NCBI GenBank assembly: GCA_964036045.1
Contig: OZ038381.1
Location: 66,464,242-66,528,241, forward strand
Source: Eutreptiella sp. 'Long Island Sound 2002'
Taxonomy: Eukaryota; Euglenozoa; Euglenophyceae; Eutreptiales; Eutreptiaceae
Length of the DNA: 64,000 nt
Direction: 5' to 3'
The position numbers and the translations under genes were made by a program. Shown one piece after another: positions 22,761 to 34,951 of the stretch; position 1 is the first letter of the stretch; each line of letters starts with the position of its first letter. A model generated the notes under the pieces. It was not told the origin of the DNA, did no database searches, and worked only from the letters and a program-made list of their open reading frames with translations.

Positions 22761-23572
22761 TCAGGGGCGGGCATGGTTTCCTGAGAGTCCTCAGGGACGT
22801 AGATGGGACCGTTTGGCAGTTCAGTCCTTCCCACGGTCATACGATCCAAGAGGCGCCTCCAATAGGCGTGTTCACCTGTGGTTCCCCAGTCGGGGGTGCA
22901 CAGGACCACTCTCGCTCCTTCGAGGGCGATTTTAGTAATCACCTTGGCGAGCTGGGAGAAAGAGGTGTTTGCGTAGCACAACCCCATTGATTTCCAGTAA
23001 AAGCGGTACGCATTATTTAGGTTCCGCGAACAGTAGAGTTGCATCAGATGCTGCTCTTTACTCGCGAACAGTTCTACCTGAATTTCATACAGGTCCAGCT
23101 GCAGGGCGGCCAGTCTATTTTCCAATACTCGCCGCACCAACTGATAGTTCGCATTTTTGTAAGACCGGTTCACGTAACGTAGACCGGATTCTTTTAGACC
23201 TGACAGCTCCAGAGGGACAGAGTATAGGCGGCTGCCAAAATCGCAGTGAAGGGCGTAGGAACGTTTCAAGGACAGCAACTTCACCTGGGGGTTGAAGCGC
23301 AGAAAATCAGTGCCAATGACAATGTCAATGGCGTCGGTGTCAAGCACTTTGCAGTGCTGCGTCGGCTCCTCACCGCCTAGACATACAGTCACATCAACCC
23401 TCCCCAGGGAATGGACGGTCCGACCATCCCCTACCCTTATGGCCACTGTTTTGATTTTCCGGATCTTGGCTTGTTTTAGCAAACTGCGGGCCACGATTGA
23501 GAGCGTGGCGCCCGTGTCCAAGACCGCTTTGTAAACCTGATCACCTATTTTGACGGTGATCCAGAAAACCAA
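22757..23572 (-). CDS. Element 1 protease plus methyltransferase-like domain (copy 2)
   Basis: This is a full-length 271-codon frame equivalent to 11,701-12,516. The protease motif VLDTGATLS is intact. The NPPF motif of the second domain reads NTSF here (residues 202-205), so this copy has lost the Pro-Pro core while the surrounding ELFASKEQ and RVVLCTPDW blocks remain. As in copy 1, it follows gag after a TAG in the same frame and ends in ATGA. Confidence 0.8.
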   Translation of the reverse strand: MVFWITVKIGDQVYKAVLDTGATLSIVARSLLKQAKIRKIKTVAIRVGDGRTVHSLGRVDVTVCLGGEEPTQHCKVLDTDAIDIVIGTDFLRFNPQVKLLSLKRSYALHCDFGSRLYSVPLELSGLKESGLRYVNRSYKNANYQLVRRVLENRLAALQLDLYEIQVELFASKEQHLMQLYCSRNLNNAYRFYWKSMGLCYANTSFSQLAKVITKIALEGARVVLCTPDWGTTGEHAYWRRLLDRMTVGRTELPNGPIYVPEDSQETMPAPE

Positions 23573-23596
23573 ATCTTCTTTCTCGGAGCCGCCCCC

Positions 23597-25867
23597 CTAT
23601 TCCCCTTCAGGAAATTTCACTTCAAAGCCCGCCGCCTGCAGGCACTTAGAGTGCCAGTTGAGGCGGCGATTCTTGGCGTTCTTGTTTCCCTTGTCAGCGC
23701 CACTGGCGCTGGGGGTAGAGGGTACGGTTCGCTTCTCCCCAAGCTGCTCACCCTTGGGGGTGGGGCCTGGTTTTCCACCTGTGGGGGGTGCGGAGTTCCT
23801 TCGCCCTCCTCCAGGGTTACCCCTACCGGGAGTTCCTCCAGGGGTACGACCTCCCCCCCCCTTACCGGCGTTCTTACGCCGTTCTTCCTCAACCTTCTTT
23901 AGCTTCTCGGACTCGCGGCTTTTTATGTGGCACTCATCCTCGTAGTGCCTCCTCTTGCCGCAGTAGCCACAGGTGATAGTGCAGCGGAAGTGGTCCTGGT
24001 GTTTGACCTCCTGACCATCCTTGGTCTCCTGCTTCCGCTGCAACTGGAGCATACAGGAGCTGCTTCCATCGCAGTGAGGGGCGTGACATGGTCCCCCCTT
24101 GTCATCCGTAGGCTGGCAATAAAAAAGATTGGGGGCTCCCTTGCCTTTAGCGGGGGGGGTCTCCTTCATATGCTTCAGTTGCCCTCCCTTACCCTTCCCA
24201 GGGTTAGAGTGGGGTTGGGGGGACCTCCCTCTTTGAGGCTCTTCAGCAGGGGCCTCCCTCCGCAGATGTTTGCGCAGGTATTTCTCCATGTGAGAGTCGT
24301 TTTCTCTCTCCATGGCAAGTTGGATCAGAAGATTGACCAACTCATTGTAGGAATGAGTCCGGGATTTCCTCTCGGACGTCTCCTTACAACTCTCCCAAGT
24401 CCTGGGAGGAATTTTACCCACAAACGACAGATGAGGCTCTGCAGGCCCGTATGAGGAGGGGTTCATCCTCCCCATTAGCTCCTCCAGCTGCGCCACGAAC
24501 TCAGAAATACGGGCAGCTGTGGGGAACTAAGGAAGTGGGGGTAGTTCCTCTATCTCCGTACGGACACTCAGGTCCGGTTGGTAGACTGGGTACATTTGTT
24601 CCAGTCTTTTAAGGAAGTCTCCCCAACTGGAGCTCTTCCTGATGGCAGTTTTCACCTGCCGCTGCAGGACCTTTTTTTTGCACGACTTCTTGATGAGCGT
24701 GCACTTGGTCCGGACATCAGCGTGTTGCTGTCCGGTGGGGAGTAGAAACTCTGAAAACTCTTCGGCCCATTCGGGCAAGTTTTTAGGATCGAACTGAGGG
24801 AGCTCGATCTGAAGGTTCGCTGTGGCGACCCCCTCCGTTCCCCAACCTGGTACACCAGTGTCATCTTTTCCACCTGAGGGGGTTGAGGGGTAGACAGTGG
24901 CAAGTGGCGCCAGTCCAGCCAGCCCATAGCCCTCCATCCCAGCCTCAGTAGAATCCCCAATAGTCCATACAGGAACAGTCCTCACACGAGGATGGAAAGG
25001 GCTTGGACAAGTGTCCAAGGGGGTGCTACGGATCCCTCTACAGCTTTTCACACCCCGGGTCAGGAGTGCAACACCCGGGGACATGGTTGAGGGGGGCTTC
25101 TTCAGTTCAGACAGCCCCAGGTTAGCCTTGAGTGCTGCAGACAGTGCACTCAAATCAGGATCTCAATCCCCAGCCCCCAGAACCCGGGAAAGGAGTTCCA
25201 TGGTCTCATCCAGACCGAGTTTAGGGGCAGCCATACGTGAAGGTAAACCTATTTCCACGCGCACGGGCTCCGGGCACACCCCACGAGGCGAAGGTGGTCT
25301 TGGCCTTGAAGGTAACGACGGGGAAGGCTCTCTAGATATCCAGTCCTCCTCCCATTCCGAGGAGTCATTGGACGTAGTCGCGGATATTTCCCCATAAGGT
25401 GCTTCAAACCCCTCACCCCACGTGGTGCTGAACATGGGATACGCCTTCATCGGTTCTTTTTCCTTCTCTTTTCTTCCCGCTTTTCTCCAGGCTTTCATTT
25501 TGGCGGTGGTGACCTTCTCCATCGCGGCCTGGGTTTCCTTAGCGGCCAAGGAATCAGGATCAGGGGCATCCTCAGAAGGAGGTAAGGAAGATACGACAGA
25601 CAGGAGGGCAGCCGCCATCGCATCCCTCCCTTCGAGGCTTCTGAGGCGCTCCTGGGTTAACACAGTCGCCTCAGGAGCTTCTCTCATATATTTTTCTTCC
25701 GCCCCTCTTGGTTGGTGCTCTCCGCGCCAGCCAGGAGTGTCCACAACAACTGTATCATCTCTTCTGCTCAGGGACATAGCCCTGGAAGGTCCTGTTACAG
25801 GCCCCGCCGTTGGCTGGGACCTGATTGGCAGGGTCTTGGCGCTCCGTGTAACTGATGGACGTGACAT
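23597..25867 (-). pseudogene. Element 1 gag, two in-frame stops
   Basis: One reading frame runs from 25,867 to the gag terminator at 23,597, broken by TGA at 25,163-25,165 and TAG at 24,527-24,529. The N-terminal third is Ser/Pro/Glu-rich. The middle holds the capsid-like helical part (LPQFDPKNLPEWAEEFSEFL, then VLQRQVKTAIRKSS and ISEFVAQLEELMGRM). The C-terminus has a CCHC knuckle (C-GY-C-GKRR-H-YEDE-C) and a Gly/Pro-rich basic tail. Its start is about 50 bp downstream of the primer-binding site. The final stop is TAG followed by GGG GGC GGC, and the protease continues in phase. Confidence 0.85.
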
Positions 25868-25917
25868 TGCTCAATACTCTGTGGATTTCTTGTGCTTTAG
25901 CTCCGCGAGGGTGTAAG

Positions 25918-25929
25918 CCTCTGCTACCA
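25918..25929 (-). promoter_or_regulatory. Element 1 primer-binding site (tRNA-iMet type)
   Basis: The minus strand reads TGGTAGCAGAGG immediately inside the 5' LTR. It is complementary to the 3' end of an animal-type initiator tRNA-Met (CCTCTGCTACCA). The T of TGG overlaps the last LTR base. Confidence 0.9.
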
Positions 25930-26670
25930 GAAAGAGTTTCTGATATCCCTTGCTTGTTGTTGATATTGAAAACCTTGATTGTTTTTCAAAAGATGTTTCC
26001 CCAAAACTGCAAAAAGGTAAAGTCCACGAACAAGGAACACCACAAACAGGATCAAAGTCAGAATTGTGATAGTACTCTTCCAAATCAAAGCATTGTAAGC
26101 AAAGAGGGGCTGCATATAGACAAGTGACGAATCAAATATGCAACTCAAATGGTTTTATAAACAAAACAAATGATTTTATGTGAAAGCGGGCATGACTCAG
26201 GCCTCCAAGATAGCACCAAGCACTTCATGTGCACTCTTTTGGATGAAATGGAGTTGGTTAGGAATCTGGGGCTTAGGAGTTAGGCCAGACACAGGACATG
26301 GCTTGGCCAAGTAACTGAATTCAGAAACAGTTACAAAGTAGAACCACAATGAGTAGTAGAAACCTTTGAGTATAGGGGTCCTGAGGTGGGAGACCACTAG
26401 GCTTAACCCACAAGGCCCAAGGCATGAAGTGCCTATTTTTTTTCGGTGTAACCTCCATCGGGGATGATGCCTCCGCTCCCTTGAGTGGAACGGTGAACTT
26501 CATGGGGGGGCTATGGTTATAACCCTAGTTGCTAAGAAAGCGTACTTAAAGCTTCATAAGGGAAACAAAAATGTTTAAGTGTTAGTCCCAGTACTTCCTT
26601 AGGCAAAGAAAGGGGGCTGTAGCCTGGATCAAGTACCCCAGGAAAGACATGGTAGTGACTTTTTCTTACT
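25929..26670 (-). repeat. Element 1 5' LTR (742 bp)
   Basis: This is the partner of 4,417-5,158, with identical length and orientation. It is followed by GTCCA and then the interrupted H repeat. It should carry the element promoter, but no TATA or initiator could be singled out with confidence. Confidence 0.9.
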
Positions 26671-26675
26671 GTCCA
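26671..26675. repeat. Target-site duplication GTCCA, right copy
   Basis: Matches 4,412-4,416. The H repeat continues from here, as judged against 35,256 onward. Confidence 0.85.
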
Positions 26676-28593
26676 CACTCACACGCAGCACATCCTGGGT
26701 AGCCTGATTCAGGATCCCCAAGGAGGAGAAACAAAACATGCAAAAACAACAAGACATGGGTAAGGCCCATTGGCAGTCAAGGCCTACCCTAGTGGAGGTG
26801 TTCCCCCTCTCCACACCCGGCACTACAGGACCCCAGGAGTCAGGGTCTAGTGCCCAAACACTCACTCACCATCTTCTGCAAATATCTCAACTCAAGTCCC
26901 CTTGGGGCAGGAGATAGCCCCACCACACCACCGTGGGGGGGGGGGTGGTCCTGGGTGCCTATAAAACTTAGGCCCCAGAAGCTCTGTGCAAAACGGGGTA
27001 AAGTGGTATATCACCCAAAACACACCAGGATCCCACAACCCAAAGAGAAACAAGGGTGGTTGGGGGTAGCCACGACCTTCATCCTGACACACGTAGAGGG
27101 GTCGGACCAAACTCCACACGGGCTCTGACACCTATCATGGGAAGCAGGGCACACAAACAGGCAAAACCAAAAATGAGAGGTTACCCACTTCAACACACTC
27201 TCCTGCCAAGGCAAAGGGAATTCGAAGAATTTCATGTCGGCACATCCAAAGGGCATCAGTCAAACATTATGGCCACCGGATATCTCAGTCTGTCTCCCTG
27301 ATACCATGACACTGCAACAAGTCTGGTAAGCTGCGCACTTTGGTGAAGTTGCCACAAGTGAAGAAACAAGGGAGAAAAGAATGCAAATAACTTTGACATA
27401 GGGTAGGCCTAAAGTGCAAGAAAGTGGGTGCACAAAAGATACTGGGGAGGTGTTGATTGTGCTAAAAGTGTTCACCCTACCTCCCCCTCAGGTTGGAGCG
27501 AGGCAACAAACTCCAATACCCACTTTTTGAGGTCATTTTTGGGGACCTCAAAAAGGGCTTATGCATACATTCCTGAGTCAGATTTGAAGGCACAATTGAG
27601 GTGACATATTGGTTCGGTTCGATCTCAAAAGAGTTGGCCATAACCTGAATTCCTCAAATTTCGCAAATAAACACTGATGAGAGGCCATGCGTGAAATATT
27701 GGCCCAAATCCAGAAGATGGCCCAACTTTCCGATGGCCCACAAGTGGCCTCATGAAATTTGGACTTTTCAACAAAAATACAGAGAAAATTCAAACCAGTG
27801 AACCAATGTACCAGTAACCTTCCAACAAATGCTCAATACAAAGTAGAGAGCACCATTGAAACATATGAAAGGACCCCAAGATTCAACTCCTCATGGGTTC
27901 CTTACTGTTTACCCACCAAGTGACTACATGACAGGGTGGTTTTCAGGGTCCATAATGTACATCTCTGGGACGATGTAAAGCCAGTACCCTATACACTTGG
28001 CAGACTTGGTTCCAAGGGATTGGGTAAGTAATAGAACTTACCAAAATAAGTTCCAATACCCAAGGTAGAAACATTGGGGAGGTCTAGGGTCAAGAAGCAA
28101 GGAGACCTGGCCCAAAGACCCAAAAAAACCAAGTGAATGAAGTGGACACACAAAATTTGAAATCTCCAAAAACGTTTTAGAGATTGCAATGGTTTGGTAA
28201 GTCCAAGGTGAGTTATAACCAAGTGGAAATCAACTTGAGCTTGAGATTCAGCATGGTCTCTTCACCACAAACGACACTCATTTCAATCCTCATAAGTAGG
28301 GCATATCTCCAAACTGGCTTGCAACTCACACAAACAAATAACATATCATTGAAGGGGAGAGTCATGGGATTCTATTGCATCTTTCATCAAGAGAAATGGT
28401 TGCGAAATCTCAATTTACGATTAGGCAGAAGTGAGCACATCAAATACATAAGATGTGCATGCCATGCCTAATCTAACAATGGGGGGTAAAAGAAAAAGGC
28501 GCTATAAGGTGCCGGCAACGATGCCTGAGGTATCCCTATACTTTAAATGGCTGGGCATCATGACGTTAGGGGGTTTTTGAAAATTGTGGCACC

Positions 28594-28990
28594 GGAGCCT
28601 GAACTTTTAATTCCCTATTATAAACTAAGCATTGACTATTACAACCATGCAGTGAAAAAAAAAGTTAACTGAACAGGATGGAGTTGCCGTAAAGGCCAGT
28701 TTATGGTCTCGCGATCTGGGTCGCCAGATCCAAACTGGCAGTTCGCCTGCGAATTGGCGCGATGCCTGTTCACCACCAGGCCGCTGCCAATATTTAACTT
28801 CTGTACCTATGCGAATTTAAGGCAAATTGGCATAGCTATCAACAGGGCAATGGATTCCCTAATGACTGATACAAAAGCGGCGAAAAAACACGCCGAGTTC
28901 CCTCATATCTCTACTGCAGGCTCAAGTCGACAGTACCATGAAGGGAAAGGTTAAGAGGGGATGAAGGCTAATGATATCCTCTATCAAGTC
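28594..28990. other. 397-bp segment present only in H LTR copy A
   Basis: It lies between GTGGCACC and CTATAGTGTGGG. Copy B passes almost directly from one to the other near 36,997-37,007. It contains a hairpin, GATCTGG-GTCG-CCAGATC (about 28,712-28,729). It could be an insertion in A or a deletion in B. No target duplication was found. Confidence 0.7.
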
Positions 28991-29125
28991 CTATAGTGTG
29001 GGCCTATTATAGCCTACACAAAGGGATGACGTGGGTCAGCCTAAGGAGTAGTATGTGCCCCCATAACCGGGGATCAGGGCCAACAGAGGGGACCGGGGGT
29101 TGCAGGGCATGAGGGAAACCAAACA

Positions 29126-29136
29126 CTCCCCTCCCT
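29126..29136 (-). promoter_or_regulatory. Element H polypurine tract
   Basis: The minus strand reads AGGGAGGGGAG directly before TGTTTGG, the first bases of the 3' LTR. Position and composition fit the primer for plus-strand synthesis, and they support the reading of the H repeats as LTRs. Confidence 0.65.
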
Positions 29137-32100
29137 AGCTCAACGACACCGTTGAAGCAGAAAAAACATTGGTCGTGACGTCATGACCTAGAACCAGGAA
29201 AACACAGGGATGGGATGGGTGGGTGTAAAGCTTCACCTACGGCTCGAATCGTTTTACACTCCCCTCCCCAGCCCAGCAATCGTGCTGGCGAAACCTGACA
29301 CGGAAAAACTATTTTAGCCGTGTGGCCTCCCTCTGCCGATCAGTGCTTCTGTTGGTCTGAACCATCAGGTTAGCGCAACAACCTAATGCGGTTCTACACA
29401 TTCAAATCAAAAACAAGCAACACAGAAAGTCAATCAGTTAAACCTCAAGGTATGCTGTGACAGGAAGAAATGGTTCAAGCATGCCATCATTATCCTCTGT
29501 CCAGCACCTATCCAGATTGAAGACTGAATGTTCCATCAAGACAATGGCTGCCCACTTCCATGAAGGAAGGGCCCAGGTGCCAACAGTGGGTGCAAAAATG
29601 GAAACAGATGAAAGTCCATTTAGTGGGCTGGGACCCATACCTTCAGTGGGCGTCAGATCTCATCAACCCCAGCAATGCAGAAAAGAACAAAGTACAGATT
29701 GCTACTGATCAGCCAGGACCAGTCAGGATTCAGGATAGAGGTACTGCAGTGGCTATGCCAGCGCCTGCAGTGCCTGGATTCAGTCAGACTACTTGCAGCA
29801 TACATATTTCAGTCAGAATACTCAGCATATCTTACTTCAGTTTCACACAGGGACAACAAAATTTCATGTACTCATACCACAAGCAGTGCTGTTTACAGCC
29901 ACAGCCTCCACAAAAGCTTACATTAGGGGGACGCTATGAGGTGCCCCCTTAGCCATGGCGGCTCTGTGAACTATCTCAGGGCGTTGCTGCAACTTTTTAT
30001 GCACCTCAGACTGGTCTAGTGTCAACCCCCTGCAGCTGCCAGGTTTCTGGCCGATACCTGGGTTCACATGGCCATTTCCCCTCGTGACCCTATCCCTGGT
30101 AACGAAGCCATGGGATTCTACATAAACGGACCCGACTTGGTCATCAGTAGATCTTCTGGACCGGTCTGACTCAAAGACATTACACTGCTGCAGTGCAGAA
30201 CAGACTCTTCAGGGCCTCTGGGTGTTGGTGCTGAACCAGAAGGCCAGAAGTGTCCTCTTAACAGGCCATGTGTTGGGGGTGTCCACAGCCCCATTGGCTG
30301 CAACCTACGCACTGTACGTACTGGGGTCTGGACTCCATTCCGACACTAAATGTGCTGCCTAAGTACACGTATATGGTGGGTGCTCCGCAAATGGGGGCCC
30401 GCACTTGACTGCACCACCCGGCGGGTACCGCTGTTTGCAGTTCAACAACCTGTTTCTTCTTTGAATGGCCCTTTTAGTTGTGTTTTGGTGTTGGCGACCC
30501 CGGACAAGGGGACTGCTGCAGTTTGGGAGCCAATTTCAGGCACACATAGGCTGGACACTACCCTGTGATGCTGCAAGTCTGGGGCCTAATCGCCTCAGGT
30601 TGGTGGCCTGGGCGTGTCAGCTCCATACGGACAGCAATTATGACTATGTATGTATCAGTTGGAGATGGGTTGAGTGCCCATGTCCTGTGGTAGAGGAAAA
30701 GAGATTAGTGTAGGCGTATGGACCCAGGATATGGAGGTCGTACCGCCTCAAGTCGGACCCTGATGGTCTGATGGACTACTTTGGCTTAACGGCTCCCCTT
30801 GGATCCTGAAATACATCCTGATGAATGTATTTACTATGGGTGTCCCAACCTCTGCCTGCAGAACAGGGGGTACAGAAGATTGTGACATACATATGCACAC
30901 AGAGGAAAGATGAAAACACCTACACGTTCCCCAGAGCCCCAGAGACCTTCAACTGGGTGGTCTGGTTCCCAGTTCCCCAGAGACCTGCAACTGGGCGGTC
31001 TGGTTCCCAGATCCCCGGAGACTTGCATCTGGGCGGTCTGGTTGGGGACTGTGGGTAGGCAGCGCGCAAAGTGAGATGGCAGGACACTTCAGATCAGAGT
31101 GAACACATCGCTACTACACCAGAAAGCAGGACACACTTGGCTCAGGCAGGCAGGTAGGCATCAGCCGTCCACATACGGCCTACACTTGGGGGCGCTGTAG
31201 GAAGAGTACCCCAGACCGGGGATTCCCCTCAGGTTGAAATGGGGTTTCCACTGGTTGCAGGTCCTCCAGACACTCGCAGGGTAACCACAAGGCTGTGGTG
31301 GCACTCTTTGAAGACGAGTGAGTGCATCCATAAGGTAGATTGTCTGTCTACCCGGGAGGAATAGACCTTGCTGGATCTGGTGGGCCCCAACTGGAGGATA
31401 TTGTTTACCCCCTGCTGCCAAGCACACGCCTCACACGCACTCCACTCACCAACTCAGACATTCTGCGGTGGTCCAGCGGACTGATGGGGCGTTTCGCCAT
31501 GGTCTCCTAAGAGGACCCGGTTAGGGCTCAGCTGGGCGGCAGTACATCGTCCTGAGGGTCCCTAAGGTCCATGACACTGACGTTCATAGCACCATGCTCA
31601 TTCCCATTGGGGAATGGAAAAAAGAAGGAGGAGATGTCGTCGACCATCGCCTCCTTGGTCCGGTCACAGTCCGTCACAGCTGCCAGGACCCGTACGCTGC
31701 AGCAAAAGGGCTCACTGGCTGTTGGCACTTCAGGCTTTTCTGCCTGTGCAGACTGGGGTGCCTTCACCTGACAGCACAATCCAGCAAAGAGAACGTCATA
31801 ATGCATAGAGCGTCCACAAGGTGTGGGTCGCCCTTTGCTGGAAAAGAAGCAGGGGGGGTATTTTATTCAATCCACCCTCTGGAACTCTGTCAAATCCCAG
31901 CCTGGGTGGCTCTACTCCCGGACGGGGCGAGCAGGACTGATATGGTGTTAGCATAGCCCCATTCATCTGATGGGGACTCTGGTTTACTGCTCTCAGGGGT
32001 AGTCCGGGTCAGTCTTTGCACCTCATTCAGTCCTTCGCTCAAGCCCTGTTCAGATGTGAATCCTGCTGGAGTCAATGCAGCAAACTACTCAGCATTTCTG

Positions 32101-33844
32101 GACAAATGGGCGTGGCATCAGGACCACTTTCACAGTGGGTCCCAGCCGGTGGTTGCGAAAAGTGTAGGGGTCTCTCCATTCTGTCCTTGCCTGCTGATTG
32201 TGTGTTCACAGGTGTGTGTGTGTGGGATTGAAGTCCAACCGTCGGAAAAGCCACCAGCTCGTCGCTGGACACCCCCGACTCAGACCCAATAAGGAGCGGA
32301 AAGAATAGGTCTCGAATGGGTTGGCATGTCATGACATCCTGAAAGCTAGGGGTCTCGCCAGAGCACCCTCTACCTTCTCATCCATGCCATCTCATGCCCA
32401 ATCAGTAGGTCCATGGCACTCAGTCCATGGCACCCTGGGCATATTGTACGCAATGAGCAGGGCTAAAGCATAGGGTCCATGATCCCAGACCCCAGATCCA
32501 GCCATACCTCAGGGTAACGTCCCTCCGGTGTCCCAACGCGGCCTCCCTTATGGGGGGCTGGCACCCTAAAGGGTCCAACCCCCTGGCGCCGCCTTCATGC
32601 GGGGTATATCCCGCCGTACCCACCTGTATTCCTCCGGCGCAACTCGGGGGTTGCTGCTTGGGTACTGTCCTTGCGAGGGGGTCCAAAGTTGGCATAAAAA
32701 ACACCTGAAAAACTGGTCCCCTCGCTGGGCGCGCCATGCTCTACCTTCCTCACGGTCAGTCACTCACTGTCCTTCAGGATATTGGTGGAGCTGCCCTGGT
32801 CAAGGCCTTCCCCCTCCATTTGTGGTCACTCCCATCCCCAACGGTATCTAGCGCTTCGCGCCGCTCCAACCCCTCCTTGGCACTATGCCTAGCCGTGGTG
32901 CTCACCGTTTACCTGGTCCCTTCGTTTCTGGTTGCCCCACTTGCGCAGATATGTGCTCCGGTCGCCCTTAGCCCACTACTCCCATCATCGGCCACATCCT
33001 GCGCAGCCACGGGGCTGGGAGGTGCCATGTGGATACCCACACAGCACCCAGCTCAGTGTGACAGTAATGTCCCCGTGGTGATAGGACGTGGGCCTCCTTT
33101 CCACTCTGTGACCTGGCACTCCCATGGCACCATAGCTGGCACATGCGCTGGAGGGGGGAGTCCCCACAGGGGTAGGGCGTCCTGATGTACCCCTCACTAC
33201 TGCAGGTCCCTGGCACTCAGTCCATGGCACCAATGAGGCATTGAAAAATGAGGTACAGGTCCCATACCAACCTCGGTGCTCGCCTGCGGCACTTAACCCT
33301 CAATGGGGGGGCAGGTTCTGATGCTGAAACTGGCTACCCACAGCGAAGACGGTCTCCTGGTCGCGGTCCACCCCTAAGGGGCATTTCTATCAACCCACAG
33401 ACTGAGGAAAGAAGTGAAAGAAACTGGACACAGGCCGATTGCAGCGGCTCAGGCCCCACATCAGCACACCTGCAGATTTTCTGGTGCTCTGGCCATCATA
33501 GGCTGACATACCCCTATAGACACTCCGAATCTGCCATTGCACTGATTCCTATGTACGACAGTGGCATAGACCGGTTGCCACGGCTCAAGCCCAACCTGCA
33601 TCAAACCTGCTGACGAACACAAAAAGTGACACCCTGCAGATGTGCTGGTTTCTGCACCCGTCTGGTGGATTCCTGTTACCCAGAGGGACCCCTATATACA
33701 TCCAGACTGGGCTGAAAACCAAAAACCGGACCTGCGTATAACTTAATGCTCGTCTTGGCAGGGTAGTGCCACTCCCTGTAGGTCATCCGGTTGCACCTGA
33801 GTACAAACGCAGGCACATCCCCCGCATGACGTATCCCAAGGGCT
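29137..33844 (-). other. Element H internal region, no recognised gene
   Basis: About 4.7 kb between the polypurine tract and the gag-like frame. Only short minus-strand open stretches have protein-like character: 31,806-31,528 (ending DDISSFFFPFPNGNEHGAM and DLRDPQDDV), 31,427-31,161, 32,332-32,072 and 32,737-32,420. None shows RT, integrase, protease or recombinase motifs. A B-box-like GATTCGAGCC lies near 29,247 within an inverted pair GTGTAAA/TTTACAC (29,223-29,261). The region may be decayed coding sequence or non-coding filler, as in gag-only elements. Confidence 0.45.
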
Positions 33845-34862
33845 TCAGATCAGTTCGTAGCACTCGGGGGTGATGGAGCCCCATAATTGTTGGAGGCGAT
33901 GGAGCGGGCGTTGTGACGTGGGCTGTGGAGCCTCCACAGGGCTGGGGTTGATCGCCAGCATGTGCTGCACGGTCTTCAGGGCCTCCGCAGGGCAGGGGCA
34001 GGTTGCCACAGTACCCTGCTCATTCGTGGTTGCCTGCTCGGTCTGCTCAGCCCCTGAGGGGGCGGAGTGAGCATCCTTCTCGGTCTCCTTGACCTCTGAG
34101 CGGACATCCCTGAGGTCCAAGGGGTCCTCCTCGGGGCTTTGCTGTTCGGCTGCGGTGGTCAACTCCCTGGGCTCCTCTGGGTGAGTTGAATGGGGTTGAT
34201 TCGGCCCCATCTCAGCCCCAGCGGTACACGGGGGGTCATTCAGGACCTCAAGGGCGTTGCTCAGGACTGTGGAGTCATCAGGGGTCGGCGACGGTGCCCT
34301 TGGGGCTGCTTCGGGCCTTTCATGTTGTCTTCAACTCTTCACTTGTCAGCCCGCTCGACGTCCTCTCTGGCCGCGGCGACGTGGGCTGCTCGTCATCGTT
34401 ATGGGTGCACGGGGTTCCCATGATCTCTTTGATGAACTCGAAGGCGGCGGCATTGTTGAGTTGGCAGCAACCATTGGGGCTGCCCTTCAACTGATGGGCG
34501 CCTCCAGGGCTGCGAGGGGGCCGCCACTGAGATAGGGGCCCCCCCTTGGGGGGATTGAGGCGCCTGGCTCAGGCAGTGGTCCTGAGCTGGGGCTGCCGGG
34601 TTCGGTGGACACGAGGAGGTCGGTAGGGGGGCGCTGACGGCCTCCTCCATCGCTGAGATCCTCTTCTGCATGAACTCCAAGCGCTCCTCAATGGCCAGGG
34701 CTGGCCTGCATACCCGCAGGGCAGGACCCAAGTCAATGACAACTTTCTCCAAAATAGGGAGGCGCGCCGTGCCGCATTGGATGGTGAAGCTCTCTCTCCC
34801 GGACTCCCCCAACTCCATGAGGGCCTTGGTGAGGGAATCCATGGTCCCTTGGAAGTCCATCT
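33845..34862 (-). pseudogene. Element H gag-like protein, frameshifted
   Basis: A minus-strand frame starts at a Met near 34,862 (MDFQGTMDSLTKALMELGES), about 90 bp inside the 5' LTR. It has a helical, coiled-coil-like N-terminal part (ALAIEERLEFMQKRISAMEE). Near 34,520 a one-base shift moves it to the frame reading LNNAAAFEFIKEIMGTPC. Near 34,330 another shift leads to a Pro/Glu/Gln-rich part ending with RLQQLWGSITPECYELI and a stop at 33,845. There is no zinc knuckle. The gag assignment rests on position and general character, not on a domain match. Confidence 0.45.
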
Positions 34863-34951
34863 CCGAGGGATTGACACTTTCCGAGGATAAGGCGCTTGAT
34901 TTGCGCCTTACCGATGGCACTCGGGATGTGGGGCTGGTCGATGCTTCGATT

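Larger units (their letters stand above)
22479..24116 (-). repeat. 1,638-bp duplicated gag-PR-MT block, copy 2
   Basis: This is the partner of 11,423-13,060. Across the protease-methyltransferase frame I count 12 amino-acid differences in 271 residues, so the copies are close but not identical. Confidence 0.9.
4417..26670 (-). mobile_element. Element 1, Ty3-like chromovirus inserted in H LTR
   Basis: This minus-strand Ty3-type LTR retrotransposon has 742-bp LTRs at both ends, GTCCA target duplications and an iMet-type primer-binding site. Internal order is gag, protease plus methyltransferase-like domain, RT, RNase H, integrase, chromodomain (25.9 to 8.1 kb). The host repeat with no insertion survives at 35,256-35,260, which proves the borders. 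It is far longer than usual because it carries a 9.4-kb foreign block (13,061-22,478) and a 2.9-kb non-coding 3' region (5,159-8,070). Stops, frameshifts, an altered RT catalytic motif and integrase deletions show that it is dead. By hand count the LTRs differ at roughly 5% of positions. Confidence 0.9.
26671..29125 (-). repeat. Element H 3' LTR, part 2
   Basis: This segment matches 35,256-37,138 over its length (landmarks AGCACATCCTGGGTAGCC, ACACCACCGTGGGG, TAGTGTGGGCCTATTATAGCC). It ends ACCAAACA, so the minus-strand LTR starts TGTTTGG. It contains 397 bp (28,594-28,990) that copy B lacks. No coding capacity is recognised. Confidence 0.7.
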
